Source of the DNA: Strigops habroptila
Taxonomy: Eukaryota; Chordata; Aves; Psittaciformes; Psittacidae
Assembly (NCBI RefSeq): GCF_004027225.2
Contig: NC_044277.2
Location: 90,966,283-91,030,282 of the forward strand
Direction: 5' to 3'
Length of the DNA stretch: 64,000 nt
In this document: positions 12,671 through 24,560 of the stretch, piece by piece
Position numbering within the stretch: position 1 is the stretch's first letter
Layout of the letters: each line of letters opens with the position of its first letter
Translations under genes and position numbers: made by a program
The notes under the pieces: model-generated
Told to the model about the DNA's origin: nothing
Databases searched by the model: none
What the model saw: the letters and a program-made list of their open reading frames with translations, nothing else

Positions 12671-15439
12671 ATAATTCAGTACAGATAGTCTCTCTGGCTC
12701 TTGAAATGCCCTTTCAAGACACTTGGTGGTGGAAGAAGTGGAAGCAGGATGTGACGTGTGCTTGGGTGTACATCACTCAAGTACAAAGGAGAGAATTGCA
12801 AAGTAGAACCTAAAGAATTAACTTGAGCACCTGTGAAAACAAAAGAAGGAGCTGGTGTAAGGGCATTCCATACTATTTAGAAAATGTTTGTTCAAAGATA
12901 GGTTAATCTGCATATAAGATCCTAAGGATGAGTATATCTGAGATCTGTTATTCTAGAAATTGACCACATACTGTACTTACACGTAGTCAAGTTATTCAAT
13001 TTTAATAATGAGACTATTGCAGTGGAGGACAAAGAAAGGATTTACACTTTACTGCCCAAAGTAATGAGCAATTACTCCTTTTCTTTCCAAAACTACTAGT
13101 TCTATCAGCATTTATTCTACTCCTTTACAGAATTCTCTCACTTCAGCAAATTGAAGGTTAGTTTTGACGCAGAATGAACTGAAACAGGACACTGGGATTT
13201 GCTTTCAGAAAATAGGAAGTTTACCATAACCATACCAATTGGTGTCCTAGTACATCCTTTATTTTCAAATTATTAGTTTGCTTAGTAAGAAGGTCAGAGG
13301 GAGATTGTTTGCAGATACAGTTTCGCATGAAAGGATGTATTTCAGATCAACCCTACAAGTTACTTTTCTCCACTTATACTAATCTTCCTTGTTGGTTCCC
13401 TGTTCCCTGTGGTAACACTCTGTCAAACACATTCAACATATATTACTTGCTGCAGTCCTTAATTTGTACCTGCCACTTCAAAGACCTTGGTGGCTGTCTA
13501 TCTCAAAGGATGGGGTTTTAACACGGGCTAATATGTGAATGACTTTGCAGATGCAGGACAGGACACACCACTTATGTGGGTCCTACCACTTATATTTAGA
13601 AAACTGTATAAGTTTGCTGTCTAATGCAAGAGTGAAATGGAACTTCACCTAAACATGACAAACTCCTCCCTTCTTTGGCTTTTCATTCTTTTTCTTCAAT
13701 GGCAGTGTAGGCAACCAATTGGCAATACACAACCTCTGCAAAGGGGGGTGTGGGTGTGGGGGAGAAGTCTATTAGTAGACCGAGAACCATAATAAAACCT
13801 GGAGTTCTCATTTTACTGTTAATTTCTACATGGTATTCTGCAAGCAAGCAGGCTCACTCTTCTTGCTCCAAACCAAGTAGAAGCCATTAGTTTCTCAGCA
13901 GGACATACCCTGAGCTCAGTGCCCCACTATTGAATCTATCCAAATTGCAGTTTGAGCATAGTGAGCTTGTGCCTGCCTTCAAAACAGATAAGAAATACTC
14001 TCTTTTTGTCTGTGAGTAGAACTCCTGTATCCTTGTTTCTCTGGTTATCAGAAAGGATATATACTACTTTTCCTTTGAGCAATTAGAGAGGGAAAACCAA
14101 ATACTGTTAAGCTGCTTAAAAAAATTAATATGCATTTCAAAATTAAGAGTTAGATCTTTATATTTCCTTAGATAGCACTCTTACTTTATATTCCAAACTT
14201 ATGTCAGTCTTTGAGCATAAACTCATTGCTCTTTCTTCTTAAAATACACAGCAACAGGGGACAGCAAAGACAGGTGTTTAACTTTTGTTGAAGAACATGC
14301 AATTCACTGCACGCTATTACCAAACAAGAGAGACTTCCTCAAATACTTAACAACCAACACTTGATTGTACAAAACAATTATATAACCTTTAATCATGGAG
14401 GCCTTTCTGAATCTGCACTTTTGACCTGAAAGCTATTAAGGAACATTTCAAGGAAATATGAATGTGTAGGAGCCAAGATCAAGTAGATGGATCGACATTA
14501 AAGAGAAGAAGGGGGTCATATTTAACGTAGTTCACATAAGTTGCTCCAAGTATAACTTCAAACAGTATCTCCTTTTTTTATCACCTATCCACTTCGAAGT
14601 AAAAATAAAATCCTTCCTTTGATTTTTATATAAAAGACAATACACTCATCATATCTTTGTCATGCAGTACAAACCAGCTTTCCAGTGACAGTCTGCAGTA
14701 ACTCATTTCTGCTTTTTCCAATTAAAGAGAATTAGAATGCAACATTTAACTTTTGGTAGGTAAAGGTGCATGAGCTATTGGAAAGTCAGTGAAGTCTGTT
14801 GGTGGGTTTAGAAAGTTCTAAAAGCTTTTGCCTGTGTTTAAGAGGTCCACTGTCTTCTACAGATAATGCCAGGACCTTATAAGAGTCCTTGTGTTTAAGG
14901 ATTACTCAGACCTCTCACACTGCAAACAGTAGCAAAGCATGGCATCTTTGAAAAAGCATGCTCCTCAGAGTCAGACGCAGAGAATGTTCCTTCTGGATGG
15001 CAATCACACTGCCATTTTTCAAAGTCAAAAAAACCTCATATATTTCCTCCAAGCCTTCAGTTTCTGCCCTTAGAATCTAACCAGCATACTCTGTAATAGG
15101 GATTACTATTGGCAGTGTGGGATCTGCATCTGTATCCTGGGATTAAGGTAGTCAGTAAGGCATCCAAATAGAGGAGGCTGCTGCGTACAGCTGGTTATAG
15201 ACCTAGTTTAGGTCTGGCAGGATTTGTTAGGATGAAGCTGTACTGATGTGACTGCTAAAGGTCTACCCAACCACAGCCAAGTTGCATCAGAGATCTATAA
15301 CCCAGAAAAACCTTTTGGAAAACAAGTAAAGAAAATAAAAAAATCAATTTTAGTATATCTGAGTGCTTCAAACATTTGCCTGAAGTTGACTGCAAGCAAC
15401 AAAATTCAGATGCAGTCTCCCAGCAGAATAAGTCTGTGG
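12671..15439. other. AT-rich non-coding stretch, no gene seen
   Basis: Contains a short G/T tract at 13743-13762 with three G runs (six, three and five long). That is one run short of a standard three-tetrad quadruplex motif. Nothing else is recognisable. Confidence 0.5.
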
Positions 15440-15481
15440 AACCAAAGGTACTTTCTTGATACCAATACAGCATGGCAAACC

Positions 15482-15637
15482 AAAGGTGATACACAGCTCT
15501 ATCTGCTAGTCACTAACACGGAAGAACTAGCTGGAGCTACGGTAGTCAGCAGTAGCTTTGGCAATAGTGGCCATGGAATAGTGCAGTTCAAGATCCTGAC
15601 AGGTGTGACGAAGGACAGTAGCAGACTACTCAGGTAG
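15482..15637 (+). pseudogene. CR1 ORF2 endonuclease remnant
   Basis: A 129-codon frame (15248-15637) ends in a stretch that lines up with the C-terminal end of the CR1 endonuclease. The segment LLVTN (15503-15517) corresponds to the family's LL-x-TN motif. The NSGHG segment (15563-15577) lies where CR1 proteins carry the SDH catalytic motif, so the aspartate is lost while the histidine remains. The frame stops at 15635-15637. The same phase continues afterwards with CR1-like linker sequence (KWQVFKVSILQVQE, 15725-15766) before a further stop at 15767. Upstream of about 15440 the frame does not look like CR1 and is probably flanking DNA. Confidence 0.8.
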
Positions 15638-15870
15638 GCCTCGGGTGAACAGATGTCGTTTTATTCAGGGGACTGTAAGGGGGTTCCCAGGGGAGGCAGC
15701 TCTGAAGGGCCAAGGATCTCTGGAAAATGGCAGGTCTTCAAGGTCAGCATCCTCCAAGTGCAGGAATGATCCACCCTGATATTCAGGAAAACAAGTAGAT
15801 GCTTCATGACTCTCTTGGCTATGCAGGGAACTCGAAACACATTTCTACGTGCATCAGGGAGAAGTGATTA

Positions 15871-16600
15871 GGAACAGTTTGGATTGAACAAGAATAAATC
15901 ATGTCTGACCAACCTGTTCGCCTTCTGTGCTGCAATGACTGGATCTTTGGAGAAATGGGAGAGCAATGGCCTCAACTTTAGCAAGGCTTTTGACACCGTC
16001 TCCTCCAGTTGACATCCTACAGGATGTTATGGTCTGGATGGGTGAACAAGAAGATGGGTAAATAACAATAACTGGTTGGATGATTAGGCTCAGAGGACAG
16101 TGATTAATGTGATGTACACCACCTAGAGGCTGGTGGCTACTGCAGTACTGCAAGTGACAACCTTGGGACCTATCCTGTTTGACATCTTTGTAAACGACAT
16201 AGAGGAGGTGATGGAGGGCATACTGGCAAGTTTGCAGATAACACCAAACTCGGCTGGGGAGGAGGACCCTCCTCTCTTTAGCAGGAAAGCCCTGCTTGAA
16301 AGCAAAGCTGCCATTCATGAGGACTACACAGACTGGAGGAATGAATGGGCTGACAACAACCCAAAGTTTTTGGTACAAATCTAGAGTCCTTCCCCTGGGA
16401 AGGAAAAGATCCAGGATCAAGACAGACCAGAAACTGACTGTCTGGGAAGCAGCAATGCTGAGAAGAACCTGGGGGCTGTGATGAGCAGTGTGCTGAACAT
16501 GACTCAGCTGCATGCTTGGCAGCAAGGAAGGCCAACAGCACCCTGGGCTGTACGAAAAGGAGCACGTCCAGTAGATTGACATGCTCACTATTCAGTACTC
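15871..16600 (+). pseudogene. CR1 ORF2 reverse-transcriptase remnant
   Basis: CR1 reverse-transcriptase landmarks appear in order: KSCLTNL (15896-15916), LNFSKAFDTVS (15971-16003) with the catalytic aspartate of the first box, and GPILFDIFVNDIEEV (16166-16210). The second catalytic box follows, FADNTKLG, at about 16231-16254. In this family that box is normally FADD, so the second aspartate has become asparagine. It also sits one base out of phase with the preceding motif because of a one-base loss between 16210 and 16230. Further on, a NEWADNN segment matches the region after the catalytic core. In-frame stops (for example TGA at 16007-16009) confirm a dead copy. The 229-codon frame on the opposite strand (15899-16588) is only a shadow of this element. 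Confidence 0.88.
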
Positions 16601-18700
16601 ATTAAAGCACATCTAGATGCTGTGTCCAGTTTTAGATCCCTCAACACAGGAAAAACATGGATAACCTGGAGGATGTTCAGTGGAGAGCCACTAGGATGGT
16701 TGGAAGCTGGAACTCTTGCCCTATGAGGGAAGGATAAGAGATGAGGTCTTGTTCGGGCAGAACATGACAGCAGCCTTGCAGTAACTACAAGGGGGTTAGC
16801 AAGAAGATGAAGCCAGACTCTTAACAGTGGTGCATGGTGGGAGGACAAGAGGCAATGGGCATAAATTGAAACAGTAGAGGTTCAGACCTTTTTTCCTCAT
16901 GAGGACAGTCACAGGAACACATTGCTCACAGAAGGCTCTGCAGTCTCCAGCCCTTGAGATTTACAATACCTAATTGGTTAAAACCCTGAGCAACCTATGG
17001 GTCTGATCCCATAACTGGCCCTGATTTGAGCAGGAGGTTGTACTAGAGACCTCTTGTATTGTCATACGATTGTCTGAACAGGACAACTGGTGTAGCCTCT
17101 GCAGCATCATGAATCTTGAAGAGAGCTGGAACTTCTTTCTTCCCGCTGTCTTTTTAGATAACACTTTGACAAGACTTCCATGAAAATGAAAGGAAGAAGA
17201 CAGATCTCAGTATCTGATGCCACCCTATGCCCTCTAGAGCCATGCAGCCAATTAGTGCCTCTGGCACCCAGCTTGCTAGATGTAGAGGGAAATGTGGAAT
17301 TAAGCATTCCTGATGAAACAAACACAGAAGGCAAAACAAATAATCTGGTGCTGTTTACTGCAGTGGTATTAATACTTTTATTTCCACTTGCAATAAAGTT
17401 GCTAATATCAGCAAAATTTATTCTAGATTATAAGACTATGCAAATATCTACATAAATCAAGTGTAGTACTTGGATTCCTGGCAGTTGGCCAGTATAACAC
17501 TCTGTGTAAACAAAGTTGGCTATTTCTATATTAACCACTCATGATTATGCCTGTCTCCTGGACTATAAAGCTAGAAGATTACCCTTCACTGCATGTTTCT
17601 GTGTTTGACAAAGTCTAGCAATGAAGGTGAATTTACAGGCAATATACAAATTATATGTATTGCAATGAAATGCATGTCCATTCTTCTGATTGAGGTCCAT
17701 TTAGGAATGCCCTGCTGGCTTTAGAAAAGGATTGTAAGTTTAAAGGTTCCTGATCAGAACAATAAATGAACCATGTGAGTGGTAAAGTTAGCTGGAGGAA
17801 CAAACACAGAAGATTTGTTCAGTGACATAAATTAGGACTTAGAATTGTCTCAACAATTTACGTAACATTTGCTGTGCATGAATCCATTGCCTGTGTTTAA
17901 TATTGCATGTGTGATTTGATAGATCAAGTGCAATTTTACAGTGAAGCAAGGACACAACAGATGACAACTTTCCATGAAGGAAAAAAAGTGATAGCTGTAT
18001 TCACATATTGTGGATGTAGTAAAATGAATCTGAGTTTAGTAATTATTTATTTATCTGCATGTGGCATTGTTTTGTCTGGTTAACTGATTTTGGTTGGGGT
18101 TTTTATCTTATTTTGGTTTTGTACATAGGTCACTACTGCCTAAGAAAGAACCTAATATTTGTAATGAACCGAGTGCATCACTTCATGTTTTGGAGTCCAG
18201 TGCCAATTGCTTCTTGTAACACAACTATAATAACAAGGAGCAATTTGAGATACTGATACTGTTCAAATCAAAATAGGAAAGATGGTAAACTTGCAGATAA
18301 AAGGGTATGAAAAATGTACATGTGCTTTGTCCTTGTAATTGTAACTCTCTGCATTCATATGACAAATTTTGAACACTTGAACTGAGGAAACTCAACATGC
18401 CCAATTACCCTATACAGAAATGTGTTTTTAGAAGAGGCACTTGCTAAAGAGTATTTCAGAACTTTCATACAATCCTGCTACACCTTTGCCAAAAGCACTC
18501 AAGGAAACACTTCAGTAAGTGAAAGACTTGCAAAGGGTGCCATTTGATGATAGGAACGTTACAGATATAATCCTTACTCTGTGCAGTCATCACAAACCAT
18601 TTCAAGTGCTGACACCTATAGTTCTGCTTTCTGCTACACTTAGTATCATCAGCAAAAAACACCGAAGAAAATTAGAAAACAAAACCCTAAACTAAACAAT

Positions 18701-18743
18701 TCCTCCTCCCTCTTTCTCCTTCCTTGTCCCCCTCCCCTCTCCC
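18701..18743. repeat. Polypyrimidine tract
   Basis: A run of C and T with a single G interruption (near 18726), built from CCT, CTTT and CCCC words. It is a simple-sequence tract with potential for triplex structure. No transposon body adjoins it. Confidence 0.85.
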
Positions 18744-20154
18744 AAGAATTTGGGTCAAGAACTTTCTTGTTGCCAACTAGCAACTTTGTCCTTACTGCAG
18801 GATAGCAGGTTGGGGGAAAAAAAGCTATGTATGCAATCTATCCACCTAATACCTAAAGTCCCAGAAGGTGCAAATACAGAATACACGCATGTACTGGCCC
18901 CTTTCAGCATTGCCTGCCATCACTGATAACAGGGCTATTTAAACACACTCCGCTGAAGAAATAAACAGCATTTCCTCTTCAAGTGTCTGAGCAGCAAGCA
19001 GGCACTTAGTGCTGAAGGAAGGAGTCTAAGGTTTAATTTCCAGGAAGGTTGTCTGTATAACAGCAGCTGTGTCAGAGGAGCAATCTCTAGTTTACACAAC
19101 AAAATATCCTTGAACTACCAAGCTGCAGGCAAAGACTGCAAATTAAAATTAACTACAAGCGTGTCTTGGCTGCATAGAGGCAAAAATGCTGCAGCCCATT
19201 AGAGAAGCAAGAAAAGCCAACAAGGGCACTGGTGAACATTTAATAGGAGTTAAATGTCACTGGAAGGGACAGCATCTATCAACTTTCCCCTTAATTGGGG
19301 GTACTTTTGTTACTGAGACCAAAATAAATTTCACTTCTGTATTTTTTGAACATAAAACTATAGGGCATTTTCATAGGTGAGGATGACAACTACGTTTTTC
19401 ACTTTACCCATCTTATTCCAGGCTACAAATAGACTCACCTTGCCATTGTGAATATCCTTTACCTTCCTCCCACCACACCTGTTTATTCAAGCATGACAAC
19501 ATTTTGGGACAGGATTATCAAACGGCTAGGACAAATTTCACTGTGATTTAACTTGGCACAGCCTTTTAAGTGAAAGCATTTGCTGTTACAGACCCTGATA
19601 ATGGCACCTCTAGGTACAATACCCTATTCCAGAAGATCTGTGTTAAACATTATGCATTCCAAAATAGTTACCTCCTCTGGAACAAAATCATTAAGCTGAA
19701 TAGCCTGACTTAATTAGACTTAAATGTCATCAGTGATTCACTCTGTTTTAATAAAGTCATCTGTTTTCATGTCACTTCTGTAATTTATGCCATAAAAAGC
19801 CAGTCGTGTTGTACCAATGCCTCAGGAGCACAGTTAGAAACTATCTGAAAATCTTTCAGGGCTACCTTCTCAAAGGTTTTATGCCACTCTAACAGACACA
19901 AAACAGTATCTGTGATGGTAAAGCTTTTTCAGGGAAAGATCACAGATAGCTTTGTGGCTACTATAAAATTTAGAGCAACAACATAAAAAAAGAGCAGAAG
20001 TGTATTGTAGGAGGAACTCTGCTTTGCTACAGAGCTCTGAAAGTGAGCAGAGTGAGAAGCAGAAAACATAAGGAAACGGGTATTTATGGAAAAGCTATTT
20101 CAAAATGGTCTTAAAATTTGCCTGGTAGCTTAGCAAGTTCACTGTGTTCCCTAA

Positions 20155-20172
20155 TTTTTTTTTTTTTTTTTT
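20155..20172. repeat. Poly-T tract (18 T)
   Basis: An uninterrupted run of 18 T, followed by AAAG. No recognisable retroposon on either side. Confidence 0.9.
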
Positions 20173-23100
20173 AAAGAAATGCCAGAGCTGTGGGTCAGAG
20201 CCAAATAAGAGGCTTTTGTCAATATATACATCCTATTCATCCTGACTTTTCACTACACCTGGATATTAGAGTTGCCTTAGGAAATGTGTAAAGACATTAC
20301 ATGCATTCAGTTCACTGACAATCTAAAAGTCAATATATGACTTACCAATATACTCCAAGTGTACTTTTACATGTGGAATGGCAGGAAAGAAGCTGTGGTA
20401 AGGATCTCACTTCTGTGCACTGAGCTCAGTAGTGCACAGATACCATCCTAAAGCAAACTTAAGCACTCTGAAGTAGAACTGCATGTGATAACCTCCAATG
20501 CACAAACCCTAGGAACATGCTCTTGAACTCTCCAAAGATTTAGATGGAAACCAGAACATATATAAACAACTATAGGTCACCTAAGTTTCATAAGGTTGGT
20601 ACTTGCCACTGTGATGGATCCAGTCTAGGAGCCAAGTTTGCTGGATGGGAAGCCTGCCTCAATCTACTTCAAAGCACAGCTGGGAGTAAGCAGGTATGCT
20701 AATGAAGAAATTACATATGCTACTCATTTACCAGCTCCCAAAGGAGCCTTAATAGCAGAAGTTGATTACACATGCAGCAGCAAGAAGGTCCTATAGCTGA
20801 TTAAACACATTTGTGGGTACAGTGCTCCTTTCTGTGCTAGAAGCAAACAGGACAGGCAATATACAGCCAAAAGTAGTTGTAATGCATCTCCTAGTCAGAT
20901 TAACAAGACCAAACACTCGCCCTGAAAGACTCTACTTGGTATCATCTGTGATTAAATAAAAAAAATAAATTTAAAAGTCATTAAATGAGCATACAAATAC
21001 CCTCGGTATATTTTGTTTGTATGTTTTTCTTCCTCTACAAATACTGAACAGATTTGCATGCATGAGTTAGTGATGATTGGGTATTGCTAAAACTGTGTTT
21101 GCTTTCCATTTTGTTTGAAGCAGCTCCACTGGAATCAGGTTTGTTTATTTACCTGGTCCTTGATAAATGGTCTTTGACACTCAGTTATCAGGGGTTCATG
21201 CTCACATCTCTTATTGGAAACTCCATTCTCCTAATTGTTGTTGTAAGGAGGACAACACAAGACATGGTTTTGCCTTCTGGCTATTTCAGCTGGGTCTGGT
21301 ATCAGCCATGTTTTATTACAACCTGTAAGACTGGGATCTCTTTTGATTGTCCTTCCTAAGACTTACGTTTTCCTTTTAGCTTTTTTTTTTTTTTCTCCAC
21401 TTTCACATACACTCACACACAGGATACATTTAAAGGAATACATTGATCTTAATGACCTCTCAAAATTTATCCTGGGGCTAATCAGAGGCTTGCTGTGTTG
21501 TGCTGGCTAAATCTATCACGGTATTGAATAATTCACAGTCTGCCTTAAAGACTCCAGATTAGGTGATTTACCCCATATTAATGTGATGCTTTTGCATTTT
21601 AATAGGCTTTTTTTAATGTTTTACAAAATGTTTCTGAACTCTCCAGCAACAAGGAATGATGGTATGAACCACATAATTCTAGCAAAGGACAGCAAATAAC
21701 ATCAGATTTATGAGTGTTGCTACAATACCTCTCATAAGTTTGAGTCAGACCAAACCCTTTTGCGGAGTCTTACCCCTATTCTGATCGCACAAGTGGCTTT
21801 TCCCAAATTGTCTGACACTTTAATGAAAGTAGTCAGGCACAAGAGAAAAAATAAGGCATTCTGAAAGCTGAACTAAGCTTTCCGAAACTGTTCTAGTGCA
21901 GAAGTTTTATATCCCTTAGAGAAGAATCCTAGAAGAGAACAAAAGAGATTTAATCGCTCTGAGGTTGGAATTTCAGAGAGAAGTGTCATGAGTGGGGTCA
22001 TATTTTTCCATTTGAAAGGGAGACAGCCTGTCAGCAGAGCTCAGTGTGTTAGGCATATGTTGGGTGTTGAGAATCATAAAATGCAGGCCAGGTGATGTGA
22101 ACACTCACATCCCTTCCTTCCAGCTGTACTGCACTTTTGTGCCTCAGCTACTCAACAGATCACACATGTGCTTTTACTAGGCTCTCAAGAGAACAAATTA
22201 ATGGCATTTATACCTTAAAACCTGCTTATGTGCTTGCTGTGAGAAGGAAGTTGGAGGAAGCTACCATATGTCTTCAATATCTGCTTTATACGCTTCACTG
22301 GTATTGGTGTCTTTGTACCTACACAGGATGGAAACAAAACAGAAAATACTTCAACCCTTCCCGTAGATGGCAGGATGGCAATTAAACTTCAGTTCTGCAA
22401 AATGCAGCCTAATACATATGGGGTGTGGGAGCTGAACTGCTTACCTATCTGGTTTTGGTCAACTCAAGCTTTTGAGAATGGGACTTGCTGACAGTTGGCA
22501 TGGAATATGGTGACTCTCCATCTTCAAACAAGGAAAGGCTAGAGAAGAGACAAAAAAGACAAAGAAATGAAAATAGGGAATGGACAACATCACAGAAGCA
22601 TAACATAGAACAGAGTGTGAGGCATTACCTAGGTTACAGTCTGAAGTACCATTTCCTATCACTAACAGGCGAGACAATTGCATTTACTGATTTCAAAGAT
22701 AAATTTTTGTTCCAAAAGGCAACACATCCTGCTTTTTATTTTCCTTACGTGATCTTGCATTTCATAATTCTTCTGACAGGGAGAAGAGGGCAGCATTCAA
22801 CAGAGTAAGCCATCTAGAAATACTAAGATCTTGAATGCTCAGTTGCTCACCTAGCAAACCGGTAATTCATTTTTAGCTTGTGTTTCCTGGCTTGCAGCAG
22901 AGATCCAAGCCTTCATTTCACATACTCCATCCCAGCTCCTCAAATGCCAAAGTATTGAAGCCATCACCAGCATAATGAATATGCAATGCGCTATGGAACA
23001 CCTGCTGTTGTTTTTTAAATGGACTGCAAGCAATTATGGAAGTCACCTGGGATATAAGACACCCAGGTTTTCATTCAGTGCTAATTTAGATAACCATGTT

Positions 23101-24301
23101 AGCCTCTGGCTTACTCTCTGTTCTGGGGTGGGGCTGCTTTGTTTCCAGAAAATTCAGTCTGCACCTGAGAGTCTTTCATGGCAGCTGGCATGTTTTGTTA
23201 AGACATATCAACATTAACAGCAGCAGCAAAAATGTCCACCATTTCTTCTGGACACTTCTAAAAGAATACTACAGAATTATTTTTTCACACCACATGCAAC
23301 TGAATGGTGGAGACCGTGGCTACAGTTCAAAAACGTGACTGAACATTTAAAAGAATAACAATAACATCTGGAATTTAAATGATTGCTATTAATACACAAG
23401 CTGGAAGAAACACTAAACTGCATGCTTGAGAGCTTAAGCCAATCTTTGCTACTAGGTATTAGAAGGAGATATATTGCAAATTATCCTATCACTGCCTAAT
23501 TTAGGGTCTCATGAATCTGCACTGGAGCACCTGGTGCAGTCAGGCAGGAAATTCAAGTATGAAGTTGGTATTTATGTTCTTCTATACCTACAGAATGTGC
23601 AAAACTTAGAATGAGCTGTGCACGTTCAGAACTGCAGAGAATTAAATCATGCACGTGGGTGATTGAGAATGTTGTTACATACATGCCTGAGATTAAATAA
23701 GTACATCTGAAAATGTTGGATGTAATATACATCTATCACTGTAACCAAGTGCCCGTAGGACCATTCAGGTACAATGCCATCCTGAATCATAGACAAGAAC
23801 CGAAACCAGCCTCAATAGAGGTGCTATTCCATCTCCCAGAATGTGAGAAGGATCCATTCTGTGTACAACATTCATGATGGATGTTGTCTAACCAATTCTT
23901 AAAAAAATTCCAAATTCAGCAATTCCATAACAACACTAGGCAGTTTATTTACAGTTCTTCATAAACTTTAGTGCCCAGTTTATGTCTATCTGACTTTAAT
24001 TCAAGCTTACAAGTTACATTTACAGAAGAAATGAAGAGCAGATTATATTCTTCCACTCTGCAGCAGCCTTTATGTAGCTGATACGTATGTGCACTCATTC
24101 TTACTTGTCCTTATTCTGCTGTATTCCACTTTTTCAAATCACTCTGTGTTTTGTCATGATCTTCCCAAATTCTCATCTTCTCTCTGATTTCTCTGTGGTC
24201 CCACTTAATGCTGTGTTATCTGTAAATGGAATAAATAAATTTTCTATCCTGTTGTGCAGGCCTGTGACAAAATCCTCTGTATCGATACAGACACCTTATA
24301 A

Positions 24302-24560
24302 ATCATAGAATCATAGAACAGTAAGGGTTGGAAAGGACCTTAAGATCATCTAGTTCCAACCCCCCTGCCATGGGCAGGGACACCTTGCACTAAACCATGT
24401 GGTCCAAGGCTCTGTCCTACCTGGCCTTGAACACCGCCAGGGATGGAGCATCCACAACCTCCCTGGGCAACCCATTCCAGTGCTTCACCACCCTCACTGT
24501 AAAGAACTTCTTCCTTATATCTAATCTAAACTTCCCCTGTTTAAGTTTGAAGCCATTAAA
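24302..24560 (-). mobile_element. CR1 LINE 3' end fragment
   Basis: On the + strand it begins with the reverse complement of the CR1 octamer tail (AATCATAGAATCATAGAA, 24302-24319). Typical antisense CR1 words follow: GGGTTGGAAAGGACCTTAAG (24324-24343), GTTCCAACCCCCCTGCCATG and GGGCAACCCATTCCAGTGC. The element is therefore on the minus strand and 5'-truncated near 24560, as most bird CR1 copies are. It is better preserved than the copy at 15.4-17.1 kb, so it is probably younger. It contains only untranslated and extreme 3' sequence and no usable coding region. Confidence 0.96.

Larger units (their letters stand above)
15440..17060 (+). mobile_element. CR1 LINE, degraded and internally deleted
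   Basis: This is the largest transposon relic in the window. CR1 is the main non-LTR retrotransposon of birds; its second frame encodes an endonuclease followed by a reverse transcriptase. Reading from the left, the copy holds the end of the endonuclease region (15482-15637), the linker just after it (about 15661-15833), a junction, reverse-transcriptase segments (15871 to about 16600) and the 3' region up to about 17060. That last part includes words such as GATTTGAGCAGGAGGTTG at 17022-17039. The first half of the reverse-transcriptase region is missing between about 15834 and 15870. Many stops and small indels mark it as old and inactive. The left boundary is uncertain, and the octamer 3' tail is not clearly present. 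Confidence 0.9.
17061..24301. other. AT-rich non-coding stretch, no gene seen
   Basis: Seven kilobases without a defensible exon or transposon. Low-complexity items are a C/T-rich tract at 18701-18743, poly-T at 20155-20172 and poly-T at 21381-21394. A 91-codon frame at 17180-17452 ends in a hydrophobic segment, but the apparent splice acceptor before it is followed at once by an in-phase stop. The part from 21420 to 21640 is rich in TAAT cores and a TTTGCAT word and reads like possible regulatory DNA (see findings). Confidence 0.5.

Noticed and set aside
13743..13762. G-quadruplex candidate
   Set aside because: Only three runs of three or more G are present, so a standard three-tetrad intramolecular quadruplex is not supported.
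15899..16588. Longest open frame in the window, 229 codons on the minus strand
   Set aside because: It lies exactly antisense to the CR1 reverse-transcriptase remnant, whose GC-richer sequence has few stops on the opposite strand. No independent protein similarity was seen.
17158..17455. Possible terminal exon: strong acceptor-like pyrimidine run ending in AG at 17156-17157, then a frame ending in a hydrophobic helix
   Set aside because: The phase that carries the 91-codon frame has a stop (TAA, 17159-17161) directly after the acceptor, so the frame cannot be joined to an upstream exon, and no family match was seen.
21084..21359. 91-codon + strand frame with a GPCR-like GN-containing hydrophobic segment
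   Set aside because: Only one vague motif fits. The following sequence does not match receptor helix 2, and the frame ends early with no continuation in other phases.
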